Of a DNA stretch of 64,000 bases, positions 1 to 8,890 are shown piece by piece. The notes beneath the pieces were generated by a model. The model was not told where the DNA came from. It was given only the letters and a program-made list of their open reading frames with translations, and searched no databases. The position numbers were made by a program, and so were the translations under genes. How positions within the stretch are numbered: the first letter of the stretch is position 1; each line of letters starts with the position of its first letter. Source of the DNA: Verrucomicrobiota bacterium (lineage in GTDB: Bacteria > Verrucomicrobiota > Verrucomicrobiia > Limisphaerales > J093); contig JADJWF010000006.1 of the NCBI GenBank assembly GCA_016716505.1, positions 1 to 64,000 on the forward strand, read 5' to 3'.

Positions 1-395
1 TCTGTTCCGATTGACCGCTCCGGCATCCCACCGACGCCATCCGAGTCCAACGAATGAAGCCGGACCGAACTGGCCGCAGCCCCGAGGGGCGCTCGTTGCT
101 GCGATCGCTGTGGGGAACGCGTTCATCCGGGTCTTGATGTGTTGCCGTCCGCCCGCAGCACCGCCGAGTATGCCCGCGGTGGCGGATGGGGCAAGACGAT
201 TCAGGTGGAGCGCCCGGAAAAAGGCACGCCCGGTCCGGCTGCAAGGGGTCGCCGAAGCACGGGCACGATGGTGGTCCGGGCCGCGGAATCGCACGGGGTG
301 CCGAGGCAGGCTTTGGCTTTGCGCCCTTGTGACTTGCGCCGCTGTCAAGGGCGGCGGTATAAGCGTGCCCACAAAACGCCACTCGCTTTCCAGTC
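1..395. other. Leading non-coding or truncated stretch
   Basis: I see no recognisable gene here. Open frames cross the region on both strands, but their translations are Arg/Pro/Ala-rich, match no family I know, and run into glgC in another frame. It holds the upstream region of glgC; no clear -35/-10 pair or Shine-Dalgarno sequence is visible before the glgC ATG. Confidence 0.4.
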
Positions 396-1703
396 ATGCC
401 ACAAACTTCCAAACTTCCCTACAACCCGGACCGCGTCCTGGGAATCATTCTCGGTGGCGGGCAGGGTACCCGCCTGTTTCCGCTGACCCGCGATCGCGCC
501 AAGCCCGCCGTGCCGCTCGGTGGAAAATACCGGCTGGTGGACATCCCGATCTCGAACTGCATCAACTCCGGGGTGCGGCGCGTCTTCGTGCTGACGCAGT
601 TTCTGTCGGCGTCGCTGCACCGGCACGTGTACGGGTCGTTCAAATTCGACCACTTCAGCCGCGGATTCGTCGAGATTCTCGCCGCCGAGCAAACGGCAAC
701 GGACACCTCCTGGTACCAGGGCACAGCGGACGCCGTGCGCAAGAACTTGGTCCATTTCCAGAGCGTGGATTTCGACTACGCGCTCATCTTAAGCGGCGAC
801 CAACTGTACCGGATGGACTTCCGGAACATCCTGACCGCCCACGTGGAGAGTGATGCCGCGCTGACGATCAGCACAATCCCGGTGCCGCGCAAAGACGCCG
901 GGGGGCTGGGCATCATGCAGATTGACCCGACCCGGCGGATCGTCCGGTTTGTGGAGAAGCCCAAGACGCCCGAGGCGCTGGACCCGTTGCGCATCCCACG
1001 AGAATCGTATGCCGACCTGGGAATCGCCTCAGAGGAGGAGTTGTTCCTGGCGTCCATGGGCATTTACGTCTTCAACCGGGACACCCTCTACAAGCTGCTG
1101 GACAACAACTTCACGGACTTCGGCAAGCACATCATCCCCATGGCGATTGAGAGCGAACGGGTGTTCTCCTCCGTGTTTCAGGGCTACTGGGAGGACGTGG
1201 GAACCATCCGCTCCTACTTCGAAGCCAACCTCGATCTGGTGGCGGAGTTGCCGCGGTTCAATTTCTTCGACATGAGCGCGCCGATCTTCACACGGCCCCG
1301 TTTTCTCCCGGCCTCGAAGATCAACGGCGCCTCGATTGACCACGCGATCATCGCGGAAGGCTGCATCATCAACCACTGCACCGTGTCGCACTCGGTCGTC
1401 GGCGTGCGGACCAAGATTGACGCGGGCAGCTACGTGTATCGGACCGTCATCCTGGGTTCCGACACCTACGAGCCCAAGGAGTCGGTCGAGGCGCATGCCG
1501 CCCGGTGCGAGCCGCCCGTGGGCATCGGGAAGGCCACGCACATCGAGAATGCCATCGTGGACAAGGGCGCGCGCATCGGGGACAACTGCGTCATTACGCC
1601 AGAGGGGAAGAAGGGGGACGTGGACCACAAGCTCTATTACGTGCGGGACGGCATCGTGATCATACCCAAGAACGCCGTCATCCCACACGGAACGAAAATC
1701 TGA
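396..1703 (+). CDS. glgC: Glucose-1-phosphate adenylyltransferase (ADP-glucose pyrophosphorylase)
   Basis: Makes ADP-glucose from glucose-1-phosphate and ATP, the committed step of bacterial glycogen synthesis in the cytoplasm. The 435-residue product has the nucleotidyltransferase signature near residues 17-45 (ILGGGQGTRLFPLT, then KPAVPLGGKYRLVDIPISNC), the WYQGTADAV segment, a SGDQLYRMD motif, the FVEKP sugar-binding motif, and a C-terminal left-handed beta-helix ending in the VIPHGTKI-type tail. That ending resembles cyanobacterial and plant enzymes. Length is normal for the family. The ATG at 396 puts the first conserved motif at the usual distance from the N terminus. The next gene starts 15 bp downstream, so the two may be cotranscribed. 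No glycogen synthase or branching enzyme lies in the window. Confidence 0.95.
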   Translation: MPQTSKLPYNPDRVLGIILGGGQGTRLFPLTRDRAKPAVPLGGKYRLVDIPISNCINSGVRRVFVLTQFLSASLHRHVYGSFKFDHFSRGFVEILAAEQTATDTSWYQGTADAVRKNLVHFQSVDFDYALILSGDQLYRMDFRNILTAHVESDAALTISTIPVPRKDAGGLGIMQIDPTRRIVRFVEKPKTPEALDPLRIPRESYADLGIASEEELFLASMGIYVFNRDTLYKLLDNNFTDFGKHIIPMAIESERVFSSVFQGYWEDVGTIRSYFEANLDLVAELPRFNFFDMSAPIFTRPRFLPASKINGASIDHAIIAEGCIINHCTVSHSVVGVRTKIDAGSYVYRTVILGSDTYEPKESVEAHAARCEPPVGIGKATHIENAIVDKGARIGDNCVITPEGKKGDVDHKLYYVRDGIVIIPKNAVIPHGTKI

Positions 1704-1718
1704 ACTCCGCCGCTGGCG

Positions 1719-3593
1719 ATGGATCGCCCCGCAGCCGTCGTTTCCCGCACCAGCGCGCCTGAACTGGCCTTGGGCATCGAGTGCGGCGGTACGCGCACAG
1801 TGGCCCTGCTGGTGGGGCATGATGGTGGCCTGCGGCAGCGGGTCGAGGCGGGCCCTGCGAACCTGCGTTTGCTGACGGACGAACAGTTGGCGGCGCATTT
1901 CCAGGAGTTGGCCGCCCGGCTTCCGACTCCGGATTGCTTGGGCGTGGGGATGGCGGGCGCTCGGGAGGAAAGCGACCGGCGGCGCATCCGGGCGGCGGTC
2001 GAACGGGCCTGGCCGACCGTGCCGTGCTGGGTGGGAAACGACCTCGATACCGCCCTGGCAGCGGCCGACCTCGAAGCGTGCGCCCCCGGGGAAACCGTCA
2101 CCCGCGTCATCATCATCAGCGGCACGGGTTCGTGTTGTTTCGGCCGCAACCCCGCCGGCGAGACAGTCAAGGTGGGTGGCTGGGGCCATTTGCTGGGCGA
2201 TCGGGGGAGCGGCTACGACATCGCACGGCGAGCGTTGCGAGAGACGTTGGCCCGCTATGATGAAAGCGGAGCGTGGCCGCCTTTGGGGGCCCGGCTGCTC
2301 GCCGCCCTCACCCTGAACGAGCCCAACGACCTCGTTTCCTGGTTGTTCGCCGCCAGCAAAGCGGAAGTCGCGGCCCTGAGCCGTCACGTCTTTTTGGCGC
2401 TGGAGGTGGGTGATGCGTTGGCGCGTCGGGTGGTGGCTGAAGCAGCCGGCGACCTCGCCCGCGACGCGACCACCTGCGCCCGACGCCTGGCCGCGAAGGC
2501 CACTGCACTCGAGTTTGTGCTCACGGGTGGGGTCTTTCGGCACGCGCCCGGATATGCGCGGCGGGTGGCGCGCGGCCTCCGGTCATCCTACCCGCGGGCC
2601 GGCGTTCGCGCGTTGACCTTGGAAAGCGTCTGGGGCGCGGTGGCGTTGGCTCGTCAGCACGCTGGCAGCGGCGTCCAGTCACCAGGTCGGAGCCCCCTGG
2701 CCAAGGCCCGCCGCCGCGTTTCGCCTCCCGAGCGGTGTCTGCCGGAGGCGACCGCCCCTTCTCCCACCGAAGCCCGCAATCCGCGGTCCGAGCGACTGGA
2801 CCGCATGCCGCTGGCGGCGGCGATCGAGTTGATGCTGACCGAAGATGCCCGGTTGGGCGCGGTCTTGCTTCACCATCGCGATACGCTCGCGGCGCTGGTC
2901 AAACGCGCCGCCGCGGCGTTTCGGCGTGGCGGACGCCTGATCTATGTGGGCGCGGGCACCAGCGGCCGGTTGGGCGTACTCGACGCCAGCGAGTGTCCGC
3001 CCACGTTTCGCACGCCTCCGGAAATGGTGCAGGGCATCATCGCTGGCGGCCAGTCCGCCTTGTGGTCGGCTGTGGAAGGGGCGGAAGACGACTGGGACGC
3101 CGGGGCGCGGGCGGTCGCGTTTCGCAATGTCCGGGCAAACGACCTGGTGCTGGGCATCGCTGCCAGCGGTCGCACGCCCTTCGTTTGGGGGGCGTTGACG
3201 GCGGCCAAAGCCAGGCGCGCGACGACCGCGCTGCTTTGCTTCAATCCGTACCTGAAGATTTCGGCTCGCTGTCGGCCGGACATCGTGCTGGCCGCGAACA
3301 CCGGGCCCGAAATTCTCACCGGCTCCACCCGGCTGAAAGCCGGCACGGCCACCAAACTCGTCCTGAACATCCTCACGACGCTCGCCATGGTTCGCTTGGG
3401 AAAAGTCGCCGGCAACCTGATGGTGGACCTCAATCCGTCCAACACGAAGCTGCGCGAGCGGGCCGTGCGGATTGTCACCGACCTGACGAAGGGGGATCCG
3501 GAAACGGCGCGGTTGGCGCTTGAGGCGCGTGGTTGGGTGGTAAAGGACGCGCTGACCCGACTGGGGTTCAAGGGGGGCAGGCTGGCCGGCTAG
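1719..3593 (+). CDS. murQ: Fused BadF-type sugar kinase and N-acetylmuramic acid 6-phosphate etherase
   Basis: A 624-residue two-domain protein. Residues about 8-315 form a BadF/BadG-type ATPase fold like GlcNAc/MurNAc kinases (GIECGGTRT phosphate loop, ISGTGS motif, GGWGHLLGDRGSGYDIA, LTGGVF). A Pro/Arg-rich linker (about 320-355) leads to a complete MurQ domain with TEARNPRSERLDRM, IYVGAGTSGRLGVLDASECP, the catalytic-type EGAEDD, GIAASGRTP, LTGSTRLKAGTATKLVLN and GNLMVDLNPSN. Known family roles: the kinase would phosphorylate MurNAc (or GlcNAc) and the etherase would split MurNAc-6-P into GlcNAc-6-P and D-lactate, so both peptidoglycan-recycling steps sit on one chain. The first phosphate loop has Glu-Cys where Asp-Gly is usual. 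No frameshift explains the fusion; the frame is continuous. Confidence 0.9.
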   Translation: MDRPAAVVSRTSAPELALGIECGGTRTVALLVGHDGGLRQRVEAGPANLRLLTDEQLAAHFQELAARLPTPDCLGVGMAGAREESDRRRIRAAVERAWPTVPCWVGNDLDTALAAADLEACAPGETVTRVIIISGTGSCCFGRNPAGETVKVGGWGHLLGDRGSGYDIARRALRETLARYDESGAWPPLGARLLAALTLNEPNDLVSWLFAASKAEVAALSRHVFLALEVGDALARRVVAEAAGDLARDATTCARRLAAKATALEFVLTGGVFRHAPGYARRVARGLRSSYPRAGVRALTLESVWGAVALARQHAGSGVQSPGRSPLAKARRRVSPPERCLPEATAPSPTEARNPRSERLDRMPLAAAIELMLTEDARLGAVLLHHRDTLAALVKRAAAAFRRGGRLIYVGAGTSGRLGVLDASECPPTFRTPPEMVQGIIAGGQSALWSAVEGAEDDWDAGARAVAFRNVRANDLVLGIAASGRTPFVWGALTAAKARRATTALLCFNPYLKISARCRPDIVLAANTGPEILTGSTRLKAGTATKLVLNILTTLAMVRLGKVAGNLMVDLNPSNTKLRERAVRIVTDLTKGDPETARLALEARGWVVKDALTRLGFKGGRLAG

Positions 3594-3600
3594 ACCGCGG

Positions 3601-4230
3601 GCGACGGCCGCAGCATGGAGCGCGGACAGGTCCGCCTGCGGCTGAGAGGAAGGCTCAGCCAACGGCCGACGCACGGGGCGCGGACGTTCACGTCCGCGGC
3701 AAGGAGGAAGGGACAGCCAACGGCTGACACGTGGGGCGCGGGGACGTCCCCGTCCGCGGCCACAGGCTGGCGCGGTCAACGGCCGACGCACGGGGCGCGG
3801 ACGTTCACGTCCGCGGCGACGGGATGGCGCGGCCAACTTTGGACGCGGGACCTTCTGAAGCCGCTACGGCCAAGGCCCGGCGGGAAGTTGCGGGCGCAGG
3901 TGAGAGGAGGCGGCGTGCAGGCTCTGCCGCGGACCTGAAGGTCCGCGCTCCGGTGAAGAACGTCCGGCCGCCTTATGGGGCGCGGACGTTCACGTCCGCG
4001 GCGGGCGACGAAAGGCGGACGCGGAACCTCCGGGAAGCCGCCACGGAGAAGGCCCCGGGAGACGTTGTTGCGGGCGTAGGTGGTCAGGGGGCGGAGTCGT
4101 TGCCGAGGCTCACAGCCACGCGGTTGAGTACGTTGTTGGTCAGGGCCAGGACGCGGACGGTAGGTGTCGGCTACTGGTAGCGCCGACATTCTTGTCGGCC
4201 CCGGTGCCGACCGGGAGGTCAGCGTTACGG
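3601..4230. repeat. Dispersed palindromic repeats, GCGGACGTTCACGTCCGC family
   Basis: A gene-free stretch with several short inverted repeats. Copies centred on GCGGACGTTCACGTCCGCGG lie at about 3676-3700, 3792-3817 and 3977-4002. Variants lie at 3621-3635 (GCGGACAGGTCCGC), 3733-3760 (GGGGACGTCCCCGTCC) and 3928-3946 (GCGGACCTGAAGGTCCGC). A second type, GCCGACATTCTTGTCGGC, lies near 4180-4199, followed by GCCGACCGGGAGGTC at about 4206. Both types recur in the large array at 49880-51540, so this is one genome-level repeat family. All copies can form hairpins. No transposase lies beside them. Confidence 0.85.
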
Positions 4231-4673
4231 AAGGTCGAAAAGCCTACGGCAATTGGAGATACCGGCCTTCCAGGCGTTCCCGAGATCGAGCGGTTCCGCT
4301 GCCGCTGGCGGGCCAGGCGTCATCATCGCCTTCGCCAAGAATTGCCCTCGGCGGCGGCGCGGTGGCCGGCAGCCACTCGGATCGGCTGCCGCTCTGGTGG
4401 AGGGTTCCGGCGGCGTGGGGCGGCCGGGTCATCGCCACGGTCGCGTCCGGGAGGCCGGTTTGCCAAGGGGCTGGCGCTGTCGAAGAGGTTGAGTTGTTCC
4501 CACGGCAGACTCCAGACCGGTTCCCGCGCCTTGCGCCACCCGCGCCAGCCCGCCCGCGGCGAGGCCAACCTCCGTCTCAAGGCCCGCGCCGCCGTCGCCG
4601 TGCTCGCGCGCGCCTCGTCTTGCCCCGCCTGCTCTCCGCAGACGATCAACCGCCGATTCGGGGCACGGTGGCT
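4231..4673. other. Intergenic region, no gene recognised
   Basis: GC-rich sequence between the repeats and the end of the SGNH-like gene. Long open frames exist on both strands because of the composition. None has a recognisable domain, a plausible start or a homologue known to me. Nothing else stands out. Confidence 0.4.
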
Positions 4674-6110
4674 CTACTTGACCGGAATCACTTGGATGGT
4701 GGATTCGCCCGAGGCAGAGGAGGGTTGGCTCGGAGGAATGCGGAAGAGGGTTTCCGTCTTGGGCGCTTCTCCGACGCGGACCACCTCGTACACCCGCGCG
4801 ACTGGCTTGCGAGTCTTGGCGATTTCGCGCTCGATTTCGGCCACGACCGGGTCCGCAAAGGGCTGGATGTCGCTGGTTGAGCCGGTCGCGGAACGTGCTT
4901 CGCCCCCGGGTGCCCAACGCCGGGCGAACAGGTCGTTCTTTTTCACGATGAGTTGGCGGAGGTTTTCGGCCTGCTTCCAGGAAGGGCCATCGGCGATGAT
5001 CTGGTAGCGGCCCCAGTCGTAGTCCGCCGCGCGTTGAACTTCTTCGCCATCTACGCGCAGGGCGTACATGCCAGACGCCAGCCCGCGAAGCTGGATGTAA
5101 CATTGCGGGCGGGTGCTTTCCGTGCGGTCCACGAAACCCTCGGGATTGGGCGTGGGCAGCAATTCCTCCTGATGCCGGACGCGCACGAACTGGTCCGTCC
5201 GGCTGCGGTCCAGGATGCGCGTCCCGAAGCCGCCGTCGCGCAGCGAACCGTCGCTCTGGTAGCCGAAGCGCCAGTTGCTCGACCGCCACTGCAGACTGCG
5301 TTCGAGAGCGAGGGTGGCCCGGTAAAAGCCGAAGGCGGTGAGTTGCCCACGATCGTCGAAAAGTCGGGGAAAGCGATTGGTGTGCCCTTCGCTCACGCGC
5401 TCCAGAAAGTCTTCCGTTGCCCGCACCCAGGCGTGGAGGTTCACGAATTCAGCGTTCCGGTTGGTCGCGATGGTGCCCACCACTTCGGTCAGCTTGCGGC
5501 GGAATTCCTCGGCGCTTTGGGCCTCGGTGTCACCGTCGGCCGGCTTGGGTCTCCCCAGCGGGCTGAACAGCAGCAGTCGTGGGCGCTGGTCGGCCGGGCC
5601 ATCGGTAATCCGATCCAGCAGCCGGGCGAGGTGGGTCTGGAAAGCCGCCACCGCGGCGGCATCCTTTTCCCGAAGATCGTTGCCGAAGGCGAGGCCGACA
5701 ACCGTCGGCTTGAGGAAGCGCAACTCGTCTCGAAGGTCCTCGAGCCACTGGTCACCGGGAGTTGCCACGCCCGCCAGGGGATGATTGGTCAGCCAAGGAA
5801 TGACGCGGACTTGGAGGTCCCGGTCCGGGTTTTGAGTGACGAGGCGGGTTTCGAGAAAGCCCATGGCCATCTCGCGTTCCAGCAGGCTGTCCCCCAGGAG
5901 CACCACGCGGTCGCCAGCCCGCCACTCGAAGGCCGGCCGGGGTTTCGGCCGTTGGGCCGGAACAGCACCAGGCTCGGGTGCCCTGAGCGGTATCCGGTTG
6001 GTTTCGTTCAGAGGCTCCAAGGACAGCGGGTTCAGCAGGTCAGCGCTCATGACCCCGGAGGTCATGCCGAGGATGACCATGCCACGAGCCAGGAAAGTCA
6101 GGATGCTCAT
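4674..6110 (-). CDS. Secreted SGNH/GDSL-like protein with altered catalytic histidine
   Basis: A 478-residue protein with a hydrophobic N terminus (about 1-24) typical of export. It has SGNH block I (LLGDSLLE, Ser at about 75) and block III (FGND, about 142-145). In block V, where the family normally has DxxHLTxxGY, this protein reads DRGQLTAFGF (about 253-262), so the catalytic His is Gln at about 256. The second half (from about 290) is unrecognised and may bind carbohydrate or substrate. Hydrolase or esterase activity on a cell-wall or polysaccharide acyl group is only inferred, and the His change argues against classical chemistry. The ATG at 6110 was chosen because it gives a signal peptide; the open frame extends far upstream without domain content. 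It is divergent from the gene at 6303. Confidence 0.8.
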   Translation of the reverse strand: MSILTFLARGMVILGMTSGVMSADLLNPLSLEPLNETNRIPLRAPEPGAVPAQRPKPRPAFEWRAGDRVVLLGDSLLEREMAMGFLETRLVTQNPDRDLQVRVIPWLTNHPLAGVATPGDQWLEDLRDELRFLKPTVVGLAFGNDLREKDAAAVAAFQTHLARLLDRITDGPADQRPRLLLFSPLGRPKPADGDTEAQSAEEFRRKLTEVVGTIATNRNAEFVNLHAWVRATEDFLERVSEGHTNRFPRLFDDRGQLTAFGFYRATLALERSLQWRSSNWRFGYQSDGSLRDGGFGTRILDRSRTDQFVRVRHQEELLPTPNPEGFVDRTESTRPQCYIQLRGLASGMYALRVDGEEVQRAADYDWGRYQIIADGPSWKQAENLRQLIVKKNDLFARRWAPGGEARSATGSTSDIQPFADPVVAEIEREIAKTRKPVARVYEVVRVGEAPKTETLFRIPPSQPSSASGESTIQVIPVK

Positions 6111-6302
6111 CGGGGCGGAGGATATACGCGGAAGTCTCGCACCGGCGCAAGGGGGCACTGGTCCAAACCGAGGGGCGGGTCTGGAGCCGGATCGGCAGGC
6201 TTTCCGCTTGAACCGGGAATCCCCCGCCGCACACTGTGTGCCGGTGTCGCTGTCCGCAGCGATCGTTCGGTTGGTCAACCATTTGAAGCAGCCACTGTCC
6301 CC

Positions 6303-6920
6303 ATGTCGTACCCGCGCCTCCTTTCTTCCCTTGCTGTCGTCACCGCCGTTTCGGTCGGGATGGCTGACAAGCCGGTTCAACTTTCGTTCCTGCCGCCCGA
6401 AGCGCAGATCGTGCCGGAGAACGAATCGGTGACGGCGTTTCGCCTCAGCTTCTACGGTCGGAACCTGAACATGACGGGTTTGGACCTGGGACTGGCCAAC
6501 GAGACGTCCGGAGACTTTCGAGGCTTCGCGCTGGGCCTCGTGAACCTGGTCGAGGGGAACCTCCGGGGCGTGCAGTGGAGTGCCGTGAGCTATGCTCCGC
6601 AAGGGGGCGACGTGCAGGGCTGGATCAGCGCGTTCGTGAGTCAGATCGGGGGCAGCCTGGGCGGGTTGCAGGAGGGCGTGGTGGTCATCACCGAGAAGGA
6701 TGTGGCTGGGATCCAGTTGGGATTGCTGTGGAGCCAGGCTGGGGGCCACGTAAAAGGCGCCCAGATCGGGCTGGTGAATCAGGCAGCTTCGGCGAACGGT
6801 CTCCAGCTCGGCCTCGTCAACCTTGCCGGTGCGATGGAAGGACTTCAAATCGGTCTCTGGAATCAGATCCGCGACAAGGACAGCCTGAAGGTCCTGCCGC
6901 TCGTGAACTGGAAGTTTTGA
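6303..6920 (+). CDS. Exported surface-repeat protein of the LA_2272 type
   Basis: A 205-residue protein with a signal peptide (about 1-20). The body is made of short Gly/Leu-rich repeats of the form GLxLGLVN, GFALGLVN, GVQWSAVS, GIQLGLLW, GAQIGLVN, GLQLGLVN, GLQIGLWN. This pattern resembles the LA_2272-type surface repeat proteins seen in Leptospira and many environmental bacteria, which are predicted beta-rich envelope proteins of unknown function. The ATG at 6303 is chosen because it begins the signal peptide; the same frame is open much further upstream but only as a shadow of the opposite-strand SGNH gene. No partner genes are obvious. Confidence 0.75.
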   Translation: MSYPRLLSSLAVVTAVSVGMADKPVQLSFLPPEAQIVPENESVTAFRLSFYGRNLNMTGLDLGLANETSGDFRGFALGLVNLVEGNLRGVQWSAVSYAPQGGDVQGWISAFVSQIGGSLGGLQEGVVVITEKDVAGIQLGLLWSQAGGHVKGAQIGLVNQAASANGLQLGLVNLAGAMEGLQIGLWNQIRDKDSLKVLPLVNWKF

Positions 6921-7133
6921 AGCGGCGCGCCGGCCCGGCCCACGCAGGCGTGACGGTCGGGCAAGATCGGACTGCCCTTCCTCGAACAATGGTCGTGGTG
7001 CCGGTCGAAAAGACGGGTCGGGGGAGCCTGGGAGAACGGCCGGGCAACGGGCCAGAAGCAGCGTCGCGCAGCCGGGTTTTGCGTTTGACCCGTCTCGCCG
7101 CCGGCGGGTACGTTGCGCGCCTTTGACTGGCCT

Positions 7134-8825
7134 ATGATCGGGACTCTTCGCAAGCATTCGACGTGGCTCTGGCTGGTGATCATTGTCGCGGTGATCATCA
7201 GCTTCGTGATCTATTTCACCCCCACGGTTGGCAGCGGACGGGGCGCGGGCGGGGCGACCGAATTCGGCACCATCAACGACCGGCCCATCACGCGGAAGGA
7301 ATACATGGCGGCGATGACGGACGTGCAACTCCGGCTCTTCCTCCGGACCGGCCAGTGGCCGGACTCGTTTGATTTGCGGCGCATGGGGGTGAGTCTCGAG
7401 GACCAGACGCGGGATCGTCTGGTGTTGCTGGACCAGGTGCGGCAGCACCGCATCAAGGTGGACGATGCCGCAGTGGCCCGCTGGATTGCCGAGCAGTTGG
7501 GTGACCCCAGCCGGCCGGGCTCGGCGCGGCAGTTCTACGAGAATCTGGTCACCACGTTGCTGCCGCGCCATGGGGTGTACGACTCGGACTTCGTGCGGTT
7601 CATCCGGAACGAGATCGCGGTGAACCACCTGTTCAGCTTTGCCAGCCAGGCGGGACGCCTGGTACCGCCGCGCGAGGCGGAAGCGGAGTTCCGTCGGAGT
7701 CACGAGAAGATCGAGGCGGAAGCGGTGGTGTTCAGCGCCTCGAACTACCTGGCGCAAGTGGTGCTCGATCCACCACTGCTCGCCGAGTACTACACCAACA
7801 ACCGGAGTCTCTACCGGATTGATGAGCGCGTGCGGGTTCATTACGTCGAGTTTCTGGCGACCAACTTTGTTGCCCAGGCCGATGAGTTTCTCGCGCGGCG
7901 CACCAATCTCACCGAGGAGATTGACCGTGAGTACATCCAGCGGGGGGCGAATTCGTTCGTGGATACCAACGGGCAGGTCATGCCTCCTGATCTGGCCAAG
8001 GCCAAACTTCGCGCGGATTTCCGGGACCGGCAGGCCGCCATTGAGGCGCGCAAGGCCGCCTCGGCCTTCGCAACCAACCTTGAATCCCTGAACCCTCCCA
8101 CCGCCGACGGTTTCGTGCGGCTGGCGGCGGATAAGGGAGTTCTGCCGCTGGTGACCGAACCGTTCACCCGGAACCAAACGCCCCCCGGCCTGCGGGTCGG
8201 GCGAAACTTCACCGAGATCGCCTTCAAACTCGACGCCACCAACCCGATCTCTTCCACCATCGTGGGGCAGGACGGCGTGTACATCATCGCGCTCAAAGAG
8301 CGGATCCCCAGCGAGGTGCCGGACTTGGAGCAGATTCGCGAGCGGGTCACCGAGGATTACAAGCGCGACACTTCGACGCGGCTGGCGCGCGAGGCGGGCG
8401 AAAAGTTCGCCCAGACACTGACCAGCGGTCTGGCGCAGGGGAAGACCTTCGCAGAAGTCTGCGCCGAGGCCGGCGTCACTCCGGTGGCTCTGCCCGCGTT
8501 CTCGGCCGCAACGCGGACCCCGCCTCCGGACTGGGACCGACGTCTCAACCTGGAGCAGGTAAAGGCGATGACCAGCGGCAAGCCAGCCGGCTCGGCCACG
8601 GACCTCATCTTAACGCGCGACGGTGGATTCGTCGTGTACGTCAAAACGCGAACGCCGGTGAGTGACGAGGAGGTAAAGAGCGGTTTGGCGGCAACGTTGG
8701 CGGAGATGGAGGGCCAGGGCCGGATGCGCGCGTTCAACGAGTGGTTCCTGCATCAACTTCAAGCCAGCCGGATCAACACCATCAAAGGCCGGGACGATCA
8801 GGCTGACCCGGCGGCGATGCCTTGA
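7134..8825 (+). CDS. SurA/PpiD-like membrane-anchored peptidyl-prolyl isomerase
   Basis: A 563-residue protein with an N-terminal membrane anchor (WLWLVIIVAVIISFVIYF at about 10-28) after a short basic stretch. A SurA_N-like region follows (ITRKEYMAAMTDVQLRLFL), then parvulin-like and helical regions. Proteins of this design are periplasmic foldases that hold or isomerise outer-membrane and secreted proteins, like PpiD. The ATG at 7134 is preferred to a TTG at 7113 because MIGTLRKHSTWLW is the usual start in this family. Its stop overlaps the TTG alternative start of the downstream RluA-like gene, so the two may be coupled. Catalytic rotamase residues cannot be judged by eye. Confidence 0.8.
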   Translation: MIGTLRKHSTWLWLVIIVAVIISFVIYFTPTVGSGRGAGGATEFGTINDRPITRKEYMAAMTDVQLRLFLRTGQWPDSFDLRRMGVSLEDQTRDRLVLLDQVRQHRIKVDDAAVARWIAEQLGDPSRPGSARQFYENLVTTLLPRHGVYDSDFVRFIRNEIAVNHLFSFASQAGRLVPPREAEAEFRRSHEKIEAEAVVFSASNYLAQVVLDPPLLAEYYTNNRSLYRIDERVRVHYVEFLATNFVAQADEFLARRTNLTEEIDREYIQRGANSFVDTNGQVMPPDLAKAKLRADFRDRQAAIEARKAASAFATNLESLNPPTADGFVRLAADKGVLPLVTEPFTRNQTPPGLRVGRNFTEIAFKLDATNPISSTIVGQDGVYIIALKERIPSEVPDLEQIRERVTEDYKRDTSTRLAREAGEKFAQTLTSGLAQGKTFAEVCAEAGVTPVALPAFSAATRTPPPDWDRRLNLEQVKAMTSGKPAGSATDLILTRDGGFVVYVKTRTPVSDEEVKSGLAATLAEMEGQGRMRAFNEWFLHQLQASRINTIKGRDDQADPAAMP

Positions 8826-8890
8826 CCCGCTCGGGGGGATATTTCCGCCCGACACGCGCCCGGGAGCTGACCTCGGACCCGCCGCAGGGA

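Noticed and set aside
4231..4673. Possible small gene on the minus strand (about 4323-4649)
   Set aside because: The predicted protein is Arg/Pro-rich without a recognisable domain or ribosome binding site.
4953..6302. Long plus-strand open frame leading into the surface-repeat protein
   Set aside because: It is the shadow of the SGNH-like gene on the minus strand; only the part from ATG 6303 has a signal peptide and family repeats.
6111..8177. Long minus-strand extension of the SGNH-like frame
   Set aside because: It runs antisense across the surface-repeat and PPIase genes and is composition-driven. The SGNH protein has a good signal peptide at 6110.
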